Source: Nocardiopsis prasina DSM 43845
GTDB lineage: Bacteria; Actinomycetota; Actinomycetes; Streptosporangiales; Streptosporangiaceae
NCBI RefSeq assembly: GCF_000341265.1
Contig: NZ_ANAE01000103.1
Span: forward strand, 1 to 63,208
Direction of reading: 5' to 3'
Length of the DNA: 63,208 nucleotides
Part shown: positions 1 through 9,149 of the stretch, piece by piece
Numbering within the stretch: the first letter of the stretch is position 1
Layout: every line of letters starts with the position of its first letter
The notes under the pieces: generated by a model
What the model was told of the DNA's origin: nothing
What the model saw: only the letters and a program-made list of their open reading frames with translations
The model's database searches: none
Translations under genes and position numbers: made by a program

Positions 1-133
1 TCCGGTGCTCGGTGAGTTTCTCACCGGCTGCGATCTCCCCGTTGACGATGCGGCGGCGCAGGGACTGGTACAGCGCGTCGGTGAGAGATGAAGGGGCGAG
101 TGCGAAATTGGCCTGTCGGTTCACCTCATCCAT
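1..133 (-). CDS. GntR-family transcriptional regulator, N-terminal part (runs off the window)
   Basis: The minus strand from an ATG at 133 reads MDEVNRQANF, then ALYQSLRRRIVNGEI and AAGEKLTEH before the window ends. The DALYQSLRRRIVNGEIxxGEKL pattern is the start of the winged-helix DNA-binding domain of GntR regulators, most like the FadR/FCD branch. Only 44 codons are present, so the effector domain and the regulated pathway cannot be seen. A TNGTNNNACNA-like site 32 bases upstream of the start is consistent with autoregulation. The gene lies outside the integrated element and is therefore probably part of the host chromosome. Confidence 0.75.
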   Translation of the reverse strand, partial: MDEVNRQANFALAPSSLTDALYQSLRRRIVNGEIAAGEKLTEHR

Positions 134-164
134 GGTGCCACAGTCAAGTCTCTGACACATACAT

Positions 165-175
165 CTGTCTGACCA
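165..175. promoter_or_regulatory. candidate GntR/FadR-type operator
   Basis: CTGTCTGACCA fits the FadR-subfamily consensus TNGTNNNACNA at all but the first position. It lies just upstream of the truncated GntR gene, where autoregulatory operators are usual. The assignment rests on motif and position only. Confidence 0.35.
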
Positions 176-687
176 GTACACCCGTACTACAGCAGGTGGG
201 AGGGTTTATCCCGGTTTTCCTGTGAGCACCGACACAGCCCCTGCCGCAGTGCCTGCCTCCGAAGGATCCGGGGGTTTCGCAAGCCCGGGGGCGTGGAGGT
301 CCTGGCCGAGCACCAGGTGGAGAGCGGCCTACCCCGGACGCCCGCACGCGCTGGGGCGAAGAGTGTCGCGGGGTGCGGCGAACGTGGGCGCCACGAGGAC
401 GCTCCCTCCAGGACCCGCCGAGCGTGTACCGGCTGGCTCCAGCGATCGGGCGATGTCGGCGCCGACGCCCAGCGTCAGATCTCCGAAGGTCACGGTCGGC
501 GGGGAGAGACGAGTCCGTTCGGTCTGATCGGCTGGAGCGGCGGCGACTTCGTTAGTGAAGGCGTCAACGACATCGGTGGGGGTGTCCAGCTGTTCGAGCA
601 GGTCCCGGAGCGTCGAGTTCGACGGGATCGACGGTGGCACCGCACCGTGCTCGGCATCGATCACCACCCGCTGGCGCACCCCCGAAC
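176..687. other. intergenic stretch, no convincing gene
   Basis: No reading frame here has a ribosome binding site, recognisable domain and sensible start together. A minus-strand open frame (329 to 889) crosses the attachment repeat and contains a moderately protein-like section (VVIDAEHG, LRDLLEQLDTP) between about 500 and 670. It could be the decayed end of a chromosomal gene cut by the integration, but I could not place it in a family. Confidence 0.4.
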
Positions 688-763
688 ACGCAAAAGCCCC
701 TGACCGTTGCGCGTTTCCGCTGGTCAGGGGCTTGAGCCTCTGGGGTGAGTGACGGGACTTGAA
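688..763. repeat. attachment-site copy, distal end of the element (tRNA-His 3' remnant)
   Basis: This copy matches 26802-26877. An 18-base block at 688-705 and a 46-base block at 718-763 are identical to the right copy; only the 12-base hairpin loop between them differs. It includes the hairpin arms at 694-705 and 722-733 and the tRNA-His 3' half up to TTGAA. Beyond 763 the tRNA similarity stops abruptly, as expected for the junction that does not keep the functional tRNA. Confidence 0.88.
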
Positions 764-866
764 TGCTGGTGGGGGAGCGGCCTGAACTGCGGTGATACGA
801 GAAGTTGCAGGTAGTGGGGGAGGTGTTCCCTCGGTTGTGCTGCGTTGCCCCGCGTTGCGCTGGTGA

Positions 867-889
867 GTGTGCACCCTCTGGGTGCACAC
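867..889. repeat. perfect palindrome, candidate integrase arm site or operator (left end)
   Basis: GTGTGCACCC at 867-876 and GGGTGCACAC at 880-889 form a perfect 10-bp inverted repeat around TCT. The same GTGCACCC core recurs at 903-924 and twice near the right end of the element (26691-26716, 26776-26793). That shared distribution suggests binding sites for integrase, excisionase or a replication protein. A terminator for the kinase gene is the alternative. Confidence 0.45.
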
Positions 890-902
890 CTTCGGTCTGA
901 CT

Positions 903-924
903 CGTGCACCCTCACGGGTGTACG
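903..924. repeat. second GTGCACCC inverted repeat (left end)
   Basis: CGTGCACCC at 903-911 and GGGTGTACG at 916-924 form a 9-bp inverted repeat with one mismatch and a 4-base loop. It is a near copy of the palindrome 14 bases away. Confidence 0.4.
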
Positions 925-965
925 ATCGGCCACGGTGTTCTTTTTATGGACCGTCCACAGGAGGT

Positions 966-3074
966 TCAGGGAAGGTCCCACCGGAGGATCGTTCTGTTCT
1001 CCCCCGAGGTCACAACACTCTCCCCGGTGGGCCCAAAGAGCAACGCCCCCGTTTCACCATCGGGCCCCGCCAGGGTGAGGACATGTGCGCCCGTCTGCAC
1101 ATTCCAGATGTGTACCTCGCTGCCCTCACCGTCGGAGGCCATCATGGTCCCATCCGAAGAGAAGGCGATGGATCCGACGGTTTCTCGGCCGATGAAATTC
1201 CTCCAGAGGGATTCCGGGTATGCGGTGAACTTGGAGAGAAGTTCCCCAGAGCCGGCGTCCCACAGATGGACAGTGCCGTCGGCGTCACCGGCTGCGATCG
1301 CGGAGCCGTCCGGGGAAAAGACCGGCGGCTCGAACCGCGTCGCGTCCCCGGAGGTCGTGGCGATCTCTTCGCCGGAATCGACATCCCAAATGAGCAGGCT
1401 TTCACTCCGCCGGACGACGAGGCGGGATCCGTCGGGGGAGAAGGGACCCACGAAAGCCAACCCGTCGTACTCGGGAAGGGTGGACAAGGGCTCGTCGGTC
1501 TCCATGCTCCACAGGTGGACACGGTCGTCGGAATCCTCTGTGGCATACACGGTCCTGTCCGCGCCGAAATTCACGGCCTCCAACCTGCCCTGTTCCTCGT
1601 CGAGTGTGAAGGTGATCTCTCCGGTCGAGATATTCCTCAGCCAGGTACTTTCACGATCCCTCTCAATGGCCAGCGGGGCTCCTTCGGGTGTGAAGACGAC
1701 GCCGTTGAACAGGACGCTCTCCTCCGCCTTGCGCGTGGTGATGATCTTCCCGGTTCTGACGTCCAAGAGCCGGACGTACCTTGCATCGGTCATGGGGCGC
1801 AGGAAGCCAGGAGAGATGTAGAAATAGTCCTGTACGGCAAGGATGGTCCCGTCCGGGCTAAGCTCCATGGACACGATGCCCTGCTGTGCCTCCTCCTCGT
1901 CTTCGTGGGAGCTTGTGATTGTGTCCGCGACAAGGACGGGCTCAATCGTGGGAGGTGCTTCCTCCCGCCCGGAGAGGACGGGCCAGCAGGCCAAGCTTAT
2001 GACGAGTACCGCGCAGGCTCCCAGGATGAGGAGACGGCGGGAGGTCTTTCTGCGGGATAAGTTGCTGATGGCGGCGGTGGTTTCCCTGCTACTCCTCCTC
2101 AGACTGGTCGTCTCCGGGGCATCAGGGGCTCCGGGGTGATCGTCCTTCCTTTCCTTCTTTGGTCCTCGCTCCTTGGCCCGGATGGTCCGGAGAAGGGTCG
2201 GGGCCAGAAAAGTACGGTCGGGCGGGTCTCCTGCTCCAACACGTACGGGATCCGACTCGCCTGCGGCAGGAAGCGGGCTGGGCGAGAAACGGCCGATGAT
2301 GTCGCGCGGTCTGGGGCGCTTACTCGGATCGTGATCCCAACAGTCGAAGACGAGAGACCTCAGATCCACTGGGAGGGCAGACGGCGCCTGGGCGGGTGTG
2401 ATGACCTTCAACACCACGGCCGCCAAGGTGTCGGCGGAGAAGGGGTTGTCTCCGGTCGCGGCGAAGGCGAGAACAGTGCCGAAGGAGAACACGTCACCGG
2501 CGGGTCCGACGGAAGAACCCCGTGCCTGCTCCGGGGACATGTAGGAGAGGGTGCCGATGACCGCGCCGGCCAGGGTCAAACCGGTATCGCCCAAGGGGCG
2601 GGCGATACCGAAGTCGATGATCCGTGGACCGTCGTCGGCCATGAGGATATTGGCCGGTTTGAGGTCACGATGCACGAGCCCACAGCCATGGATTGCCTCC
2701 AACCCTTCCGCGAGTCCGGTGGCCAGGCTTCTCATCTCGAAGGTGTCGAGGGGACCGTGCTCACGCACCCTGTGCTCGAGTGTTGGCGCGGGAATGTAGG
2801 CGGTGGCGATCCACGGACTGTCGGCATGAGGGTCGGCGTCCACGACCTGTGCCGTGTGGAATCCGCCCACGCGCCGGGCCGCTTCGACCTCACGGGCGAA
2901 GCGAGTACGGAATTCTGTGTCGTGAATGTGTTCGGGGAGAACGGTTTTGACCACCACGCGCCTACCACCGGGGGTGCGGGCCAGGTAGACCCGGCCCATG
3001 CCCCCGGTGCCCAAACGTGCTTCCAAGCGGTAAGAACCGATCGAAGAGGGGTCGTCGGGTTGTAAGGGTTTCAA
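966..3074 (-). CDS. membrane serine/threonine protein kinase with C-terminal WD40 region
   Basis: Hanks-type kinase, 702 residues from a TTG at 3074 that has a GGAAG site about 10 bases upstream; the open frame extends further but without a better start. Visible kinase motifs are the glycine loop GTGGMG (22-27), Lys43, HRDLKPAN from 135 and DFG at 154-156, with an SPEQ activation-segment end. A single membrane span covers about 348-367. The outer part (about 400-702) has repeated SPDG and HLWD/HIWN motifs of WD40 blades. This architecture suggests phosphorylation of cytoplasmic targets in response to an external or wall signal. It is the last gene on the minus strand, 165 bases after the restriction operon, and may be part of the same defence cargo. 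Confidence 0.88.
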   Translation of the reverse strand: MKPLQPDDPSSIGSYRLEARLGTGGMGRVYLARTPGGRRVVVKTVLPEHIHDTEFRTRFAREVEAARRVGGFHTAQVVDADPHADSPWIATAYIPAPTLEHRVREHGPLDTFEMRSLATGLAEGLEAIHGCGLVHRDLKPANILMADDGPRIIDFGIARPLGDTGLTLAGAVIGTLSYMSPEQARGSSVGPAGDVFSFGTVLAFAATGDNPFSADTLAAVVLKVITPAQAPSALPVDLRSLVFDCWDHDPSKRPRPRDIIGRFSPSPLPAAGESDPVRVGAGDPPDRTFLAPTLLRTIRAKERGPKKERKDDHPGAPDAPETTSLRRSSRETTAAISNLSRRKTSRRLLILGACAVLVISLACWPVLSGREEAPPTIEPVLVADTITSSHEDEEEAQQGIVSMELSPDGTILAVQDYFYISPGFLRPMTDARYVRLLDVRTGKIITTRKAEESVLFNGVVFTPEGAPLAIERDRESTWLRNISTGEITFTLDEEQGRLEAVNFGADRTVYATEDSDDRVHLWSMETDEPLSTLPEYDGLAFVGPFSPDGSRLVVRRSESLLIWDVDSGEEIATTSGDATRFEPPVFSPDGSAIAAGDADGTVHLWDAGSGELLSKFTAYPESLWRNFIGRETVGSIAFSSDGTMMASDGEGSEVHIWNVQTGAHVLTLAGPDGETGALLFGPTGESVVTSGENRTILRWDLP

Positions 3075-3238
3075 CCGCGGTTCTCTTCCTACAGGAGGGG
3101 TGGCGGTACACGTACTCCCAGGGCTTCGCCACAGCGTCTTCGTGGAGATCGAAGACCCTATCGGCGACACGGGGCAGGGCGGCAAGGACTGTCCCGTAAG
3201 TTACGCCCCGCTGGGTGCCCATTTCTGGCTGAGTGAGG

Positions 3239-6200
3239 CTATAGCTGATCTTCTCGTTCCATCGCCGCGGTAGCCCCCTTGATGCCGTCGACGACCGCAT
3301 ACTCGAGATCGTCGATGCCGATGCCGTCCTTCACCGCATCGAAGTGGATGCGGGCGGAGGCGATCTTGCCCTGTTCCGCAGGGCGAAGGAGGGCTTCCTC
3401 GCTGACGCCCTTGGTCTCGAACACGATGTAGCGGCTTCCGTCGGTACGTTCCACCGTCAACGCCCAGTCGGGGTTGTAGCGCCCCAGAGGAGTGGGAATC
3501 GTGAACGAGGCTGGAAGTTTGACGAACGCCTTGACCTCGGAGCGTTTGAGCAGCCCCAGCGCAAAGTCCTTCTCAACCTTCGAATCGACGACCAGGTATT
3601 GATAGACGGACTTCTTCCCGAAGGAGATGGCGTTACCGTCGGCATCGGAGACGATGTTGCCTCCAGCGCCGGTATAGCCAGCGATCTCGGCTTCGCTGAA
3701 CAGAGCGAGCGAGTACCGGCGTTCGGAATCTGGCCGGGAGGCGTCCACCAGTTCATAACGCAGCCCCTCGACCAGGAAATTCTCCTTGGTGACATTGATG
3801 CGTCGGGTCACCTGATCGATGTAGGCCTGCGGATTGTAGCGGAACTGGGGAAGCGTACCGGACTCCGTGAGCACGTGGGCGAGAGTGGCCCGGGTCAGCT
3901 GAGTGCGATCTGAGAGAACGGACAGGATGTCGGGCAGGTTTTCACTGTCGGCGTAGGTGACGTCAGCGCGCCGTGTCTCGGAGGCCTCCGCGGCCAGCCC
4001 GCTCTGATCGATCCGTTCCACGCGGTGCGTGGTCCACTCACCCCGACGCTTGGGCACTGCGGGCATGCCGCGCAGCTCCTTGACCATCGAGGCACGTAGA
4101 TCCGCTTCGTCGATTTCGACACGGTACTCCGTGCGGTGCCGAATGCGGTCCCACAGTTCCTGGAACTCGGGGCTCTCCAGCCGTTCCTTGACGAGAGGTA
4201 CGGAGATGCGTTCCCCGGCCTTCTTGACGTCGACAGGACGGACCAGGCGTTTGATGAAACCGAGTACCGCCTTGACGGCGGCTGGGGAGTCCACAACACC
4301 ACTCACGAGATTTTCGAGGTTGGAGTCTTCCGCCCGCACAGTGAGGCGCAGGCTCTCCTGAACCTTCCCCTTGCCATCGATATAGCCCTCATGCAGCAGC
4401 GCCTGGTACAGACCCTCTGCGGCGGCCGCGCCCACGGGCACGCTGCTCCCGTCCTCGGTTTTCACGGGCAGACGAGAGAGGCCCTCCATGCTGATGTACC
4501 CGAAACGGATACCCAGGTCTTCAGCCATCTCGTGCTGGAGGCGGTCGGCGAACTCCTCGTAGGACTCGTTCGCGATCACCGTGAGGCGGTTGACGTCGAA
4601 GCCCTGCACACGATTGCCGGAACCGTCCACGCACAGGCGTAGACCACGGCCGATGGACTGACGCCGCCATCGCTCGGTGCCCATGTTCCGCAGGACGCAG
4701 ATCTGGAAGACGTTGGGGTTGTCCCACCCTTCCTGCAGCGCTGAGTGGCTGAAGATGAAACGAAGCGGGGTGCCCGGAGTGGTCAGACCGATTTTGTCTC
4801 GCATGATCTTCTCGTAAGCGCGCCCAGCCTGCTGGCGTCCCTTTTCCGAATTCTCCGAGTTCTCCTTGGTGTCCACCAGGACCTCGGCGCCACCCTTGCG
4901 GCGGTCCACGGAAAAATACCCTTCGTGCGATTTTCTCGCGATCGATTCGGCCGCGGATTCGCCCAGCAGAGTGTTGAACTCCGGTTCGGAGGCGATGCGC
5001 GTGTACTCCTCCTCGAAGATCCGCGCGTACTCGCCAGAAAGCGGCTCGTTATCGGGGCCGTATTCGCGATACTTGGCAACGGAGTCGACGAAGAAAAGGC
5101 TGAGGACCTTGATCTCGCGCCCGTGAAGAGCGAACTCCTGCTCCTTGCGCAAATGCTGCCGGATCGTCTGGGCGATCATCTGACGCGCGCGCTCTTCGAC
5201 ACTGACCTCGTCACCGAGGCTTTCGCCTGCCCTCAACGGATGAGAGACGGTGTCGAAGGAGATGCTCTGCTGCCCGGGGGCCGCGTTGATGGCGGTGACG
5301 GTCAGGTCCTTGTACAGGTCACGGCCGGTCACGTCCGCGAGATTGCTGCGTGTCCCGGTATCGACCGTGATGGTCTTGCGCTTGATCTCATTGCCCTGCT
5401 CGACGTCCGCTTGGACACGAGCCGTGAGGTTTCGCTTCACATCGAGCAGCTTGACGTAAGGGGTGGTTCCACTGGCGGAGGTCTCCAGGGAGTCGACCTC
5501 GATCTGTTTGACCAGCTGCTTCTCGTAGGCGGCGATGGCGTCCAGACGGTAGACGAGGTTGGCTTTGTCGTTCCGGGAGTGGGTCGCCGAGTAGCGCAAT
5601 GTGGCCAGAGCGTTGAAACCCTCCAGCGCCTTCCGGCCCGCGCCACTCTTCTTTCCGCTTCCGCTATCGCCGTACACGCTCTGCGGCTCGTCCACGATGA
5701 TGATCGGATTCGTGGCACGAATCAGATCAGCGGGAACCTCGAAGTCGAGATCCTCGGCCGGTTGGTGGATCTTGTTGCTCTGCTTGTTGATCGAGGCGAT
5801 CGTGACGATCATGATCTCGATGCTCGGTGAGGTCGCGAACGAACGCACCCGGGACGGGTTGCCACCATCGAACTGGAAAGAGTTCATCGGGGGGTTGCCG
5901 TACAAGGTCGCGAAGTGATCTCGTAGCATCCGGATGGAGGTTTGGACACCCTCCTTGATGGCCACCGAGGGCACCACCACCATGAACTTGGTGAACCCGT
6001 AGAGCTGGTTGAGTTCGTAGATGGTGCGCAAATAGACGTACGTCTTACCGGTGCCGGTCTCCATCTCGATGGTGAAGTTCATCGAGTCCAGCGATGGTTC
6101 CGGTACGAGACCGGTACGGTTCTGCACGTCCCGCAAATTGGCCAGGATCGTCTCCGAGTCCAAGCGCAGCATGTTGCCGTGACCGTGCTCGGACATTCCC

Positions 6201-6337
6201 TCGATCCCCGTGCGAGCGGAGGGGTGGGCATGCACGGTGAACTGAGAGCTCAGGGACTCCTGGCCTTTGAACAGGCCGGTGACAGCGTCGATGGCCTGTC
6301 GCTGATAGTCGAGTTTGGCGTCGAAGGAAAACTTCAT
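3239..6337 (-). CDS. res: type III restriction enzyme Res subunit (DEAD-like helicase/nuclease)
   Basis: 1032 residues, the usual size for type III Res. An SF2 ATPase core has Walker A GTGKT at 95-99 and a Walker B DEPQ at 216-219. A helicase C region follows, containing GWDNPNVFQ and SIGRGLRL. Near the C-terminus PDW followed by VFETKG (about residue 973) is the PD-(D/E)xK nuclease signature of Res proteins. Res translocates along DNA and cuts when complexed with Mod at unmethylated, head-to-head sites. The ATG at 6337 directly follows the mod stop codon, so the two are translationally coupled. Confidence 0.92.
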   Translation of the reverse strand: MKFSFDAKLDYQRQAIDAVTGLFKGQESLSSQFTVHAHPSARTGIEGMSEHGHGNMLRLDSETILANLRDVQNRTGLVPEPSLDSMNFTIEMETGTGKTYVYLRTIYELNQLYGFTKFMVVVPSVAIKEGVQTSIRMLRDHFATLYGNPPMNSFQFDGGNPSRVRSFATSPSIEIMIVTIASINKQSNKIHQPAEDLDFEVPADLIRATNPIIIVDEPQSVYGDSGSGKKSGAGRKALEGFNALATLRYSATHSRNDKANLVYRLDAIAAYEKQLVKQIEVDSLETSASGTTPYVKLLDVKRNLTARVQADVEQGNEIKRKTITVDTGTRSNLADVTGRDLYKDLTVTAINAAPGQQSISFDTVSHPLRAGESLGDEVSVEERARQMIAQTIRQHLRKEQEFALHGREIKVLSLFFVDSVAKYREYGPDNEPLSGEYARIFEEEYTRIASEPEFNTLLGESAAESIARKSHEGYFSVDRRKGGAEVLVDTKENSENSEKGRQQAGRAYEKIMRDKIGLTTPGTPLRFIFSHSALQEGWDNPNVFQICVLRNMGTERWRRQSIGRGLRLCVDGSGNRVQGFDVNRLTVIANESYEEFADRLQHEMAEDLGIRFGYISMEGLSRLPVKTEDGSSVPVGAAAAEGLYQALLHEGYIDGKGKVQESLRLTVRAEDSNLENLVSGVVDSPAAVKAVLGFIKRLVRPVDVKKAGERISVPLVKERLESPEFQELWDRIRHRTEYRVEIDEADLRASMVKELRGMPAVPKRRGEWTTHRVERIDQSGLAAEASETRRADVTYADSENLPDILSVLSDRTQLTRATLAHVLTESGTLPQFRYNPQAYIDQVTRRINVTKENFLVEGLRYELVDASRPDSERRYSLALFSEAEIAGYTGAGGNIVSDADGNAISFGKKSVYQYLVVDSKVEKDFALGLLKRSEVKAFVKLPASFTIPTPLGRYNPDWALTVERTDGSRYIVFETKGVSEEALLRPAEQGKIASARIHFDAVKDGIGIDDLEYAVVDGIKGATAAMEREDQL

Positions 6338-8428
6338 TCAGATGCTCCGCAGCGTGGTGAAACCGGCTTGCTCGAGAGCCGCGGCGAAGTTGAGCTTGGC
6401 GGCGGAGTCGACGAACCCCGTGTCACGCACGACGACCGTGGTGTCGAAGTCCGCAGGGTCCTCGTCACGCCAAGCGACCAAAGCCTGGGCGATTTCGTTG
6501 GCCCGGTCTACGTTCATCTCGGTGCCGAAGTAGGCGAACAAAACCCCTGAAAGGTTGTAGAGGGTGCTGCCCGCAACCTCACGGGTCTCCACCGGGGTGG
6601 TCAGATCGACACCTAGGCGCAGCATCATCTCGACAAGGAGGTCGTTGGTGGTGCGACCTTCGACAAGGTTGTCGACGGATGCAAGCAGGTTGAGCTGGTC
6701 TGGGGCGCCGTCCCAGGGCTTCACGTTGCTGGAGGCGAGGCGGTAGGAGCGGAAACCGGTGTCTACGTGCGCGGTGTCCAAGGTCAGCTTCGAAGCGATC
6801 TGAGCTCCGGCACGGCGCAGCCGTTCGCGGGTGATGTCCGCGATGGTGTCGTACCCGTCCTGGTCGACGGGTTCATCGAGCTGGACCAGGACGTAACGGC
6901 GGTTACCGCCATCGGTAGCGTTAAGGTCCATGACTGCGTGACCGGTTGAACCAGAACCTGCGAAAAAATCAAGAACCAGTGCATCCGATTTTGATTTTGT
7001 TACGAGGTTGATCCAGCGGCCGACCACCTCGGTGTCCTTCGGGAAGTCAAATGGGGAATCTCCTTCGAAGAGTTCCTTGATTCGACGTCCTGCATGTGTG
7101 CGCTGGCGTTCAAAGACAGAAAGTGCTACCTGTCCTTTAGTGTTCTCAAGTCTCTTTTTCAAAGCGATGGGCTTGGTGTGGTCCTCGCGAAAGATAACTT
7201 CGCCAGCTTCAATTGCTTCTTTCATGCGCTCTGGGGTTGAGTATCGCCACCCTGTTTCCGGGGTTGGGACGGGTTTTCCAGTTGTCGGGTGTGCCACATC
7301 ATATTTCGGTCCCCCAGCACTCGGCCAAGAAATATCACTGTCGCGTGCTAGGTCGCCATTTGGAAGGAAGTATGTATAACGTCCCATTGCCTGAACTGGC
7401 GAATCTTTTGGCTGGGACTGGAACCATTTTTGCATGATCTTGCGTGCTGATCCTTCGTCATGCTTGGACTCTTCCCAGGCGCGAGCTCCCTCATCTAGTA
7501 CTTCGTCGACAGCCTCTTTGGTTTCGCGCCAGCGAATATTATGTTCGCGGAGTGTTCCTTCGCTCTTTGCGTAGATCAGCATATAGTCATGGCCTACAGA
7601 AATATATCGAGAATCATTTTTTCGACCGCCTTGCCAAATAACGTTGGCAATGAAATTCTCAGCCCCGAAAACACGATCCATTAGTAGCTTGAGTCGCGCG
7701 TGCTCGGTGTCGTCGATGGCCGCGATGATGACACCTGTCTCCTTGAGGAGATGGTGGGCGACAAGCAGGCGCGGATACATCATCGACAACCACGCACTGT
7801 GCTTGGAGGCACCGGCCTTACGGTCCTCAGCGCGGTCGGATCCTACACCGGTCTGGAGGAGGCCCTCTTCGTCTCGCTGACCAGACATTGTCTCGTGCTC
7901 GACCTGGGTGGTGGTGCGCTTGTCGTCATAGACGAAGTCATTGCCCGTATTATAGGGCGGGTCGATGTAAATCACGTCGACCTTGTTCGTGTAGCCGCGG
8001 CGCAGCAGGCGCAGGACCTCGAGGTTGTCTCCCTCGATCACGATGTTTCGTGTGGTGTCCCAGTCCACAGACTCCGTGTCTTCTGGCTTCGGAAGAAGTG
8101 TTCCTGTAGCGGGGACCGTCGACAGGCGGCGGGCTTCGGACATCCCCGGCCAGCGCAGCCCGAATGCCTCGGTGCTGTGGGAAGAGGTGTCCTTGCCCAG
8201 CAAGTCTCGGAGTACGTCGAGGTCTACGGTGCCGTCGACCATCGCGTCAGGGAACAGGCGAGCCAAAAGGTCGAGGTTCGACTTGGCCTCTCCCGGGCCG
8301 GACAGATCACTGACCGGTTCGAATTCCAGAGTCACGAGGATGCCCTTCTTGTATTGATATGGGGTGAGGGAGGGTCCCTCAGGGGCGGCCATCGCTGTAG
8401 CCAGGACCGTAGAGGAGACCTCTGACAC
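6338..8428 (-). CDS. mod: type III DNA methyltransferase Mod subunit
   Basis: Site-specific adenine methyltransferase, 696 residues from a GTG at 8428. DPPY (156-159) precedes FAGSGSTGH (about residue 490), the beta-class order of type III Mod proteins. The region between (about residues 243-490) is the target recognition domain; its DNA is strikingly AT-rich compared with both flanks. The start overlaps the DUF4391 gene by 50 bases. An in-frame ATG at 8392 would cut the overlap to 14 bases, but neither start has a strong ribosome binding site. Mod supplies the recognition and protecting methylation for Res. Confidence 0.92.
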   Translation of the reverse strand: MSEVSSTVLATAMAAPEGPSLTPYQYKKGILVTLEFEPVSDLSGPGEAKSNLDLLARLFPDAMVDGTVDLDVLRDLLGKDTSSHSTEAFGLRWPGMSEARRLSTVPATGTLLPKPEDTESVDWDTTRNIVIEGDNLEVLRLLRRGYTNKVDVIYIDPPYNTGNDFVYDDKRTTTQVEHETMSGQRDEEGLLQTGVGSDRAEDRKAGASKHSAWLSMMYPRLLVAHHLLKETGVIIAAIDDTEHARLKLLMDRVFGAENFIANVIWQGGRKNDSRYISVGHDYMLIYAKSEGTLREHNIRWRETKEAVDEVLDEGARAWEESKHDEGSARKIMQKWFQSQPKDSPVQAMGRYTYFLPNGDLARDSDISWPSAGGPKYDVAHPTTGKPVPTPETGWRYSTPERMKEAIEAGEVIFREDHTKPIALKKRLENTKGQVALSVFERQRTHAGRRIKELFEGDSPFDFPKDTEVVGRWINLVTKSKSDALVLDFFAGSGSTGHAVMDLNATDGGNRRYVLVQLDEPVDQDGYDTIADITRERLRRAGAQIASKLTLDTAHVDTGFRSYRLASSNVKPWDGAPDQLNLLASVDNLVEGRTTNDLLVEMMLRLGVDLTTPVETREVAGSTLYNLSGVLFAYFGTEMNVDRANEIAQALVAWRDEDPADFDTTVVVRDTGFVDSAAKLNFAAALEQAGFTTLRSI

Positions 8429-9149
8429 GATTGATCTTCGCTTGGATCTGCTTCGACTGAATTCTCAGATCGATGCGGTGTTGGGTGTTCTTCGCCTGAC
8501 CTGCTTCACGCAGGAGCTTTACCAGCCCAGCCTCCAGCTCGGTCAGTTGTCTGCGTAATCCGATGGCCTCGTCGGCCTGCAAGGCCGCGCTCTCGGGGTG
8601 ACCACCGGCTGCGGCCGTACGGGCGAGGTCACGGTACAGAGCCCACATGTTCGAACGGTCGAGCCGTTCCAGGTGGAGGGAGCCAGGGGCGATCTGATCG
8701 GTCGGCACGATGAGGTGTTCCTCGATGACAGAGGACGAACGAGTGGGATCGGTTCGGCTGACATGGCTGAGAGCGAGGGAGAGGATCTCTGTGCCGGCGG
8801 GTACGGAAACGAGTAACACCACGGGTCTAGCCATGCTGCGGTGGATCAGTTCGATCACACGGTTGCGTTTGCTGCCGGTGATCTTCTCGACCAGGGAGAT
8901 GTCCAAGACCGGGATATCGGTGACAGCGCGCTCGTCATCTTCGTACGTCGACACTTGGATGGTCGTCGGGCGGAGCATGCCGGACACCCAGGCGGATTGA
9001 ACAGCCTGGTTGATCAGACGTGCGTCAGCTGGGGAGTGCTCTTCGAACTGCGCAGCGAGCATCTTCTTGGTGACGCGCTGACGTTGACGTGCCGCATCCG
9101 GCAACCCTAGCAAGCTTGCAGCTCTGTGACCGGTGAAAACGTCACTCAT
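8379..9149 (-). CDS. DUF4391 domain protein of the restriction operon
   Basis: 256 residues. The ATG at 9149 overlaps the helicase stop in an ATGA arrangement, with GGTGA four bases upstream. The sequence fits DUF4391: an N-terminal helical region, a central beta-rich block with LLVSVPAGTEIL, a LDRSNMWALY motif, and a basic helical tail. DUF4391 genes are commonly found between a SNF2-type helicase gene and mod/res genes, but their biochemical role is unknown. Overlapping reading frames on both sides indicate a fixed-stoichiometry operon. A structural or specificity adaptor for the helicase-Mod-Res machinery is a reasonable inference, nothing more. Confidence 0.82.
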   Translation of the reverse strand: MSDVFTGHRAASLLGLPDAARQRQRVTKKMLAAQFEEHSPADARLINQAVQSAWVSGMLRPTTIQVSTYEDDERAVTDIPVLDISLVEKITGSKRNRVIELIHRSMARPVVLLVSVPAGTEILSLALSHVSRTDPTRSSSVIEEHLIVPTDQIAPGSLHLERLDRSNMWALYRDLARTAAAGGHPESAALQADEAIGLRRQLTELEAGLVKLLREAGQAKNTQHRIDLRIQSKQIQAKINRVRGLLYGPGYSDGRP

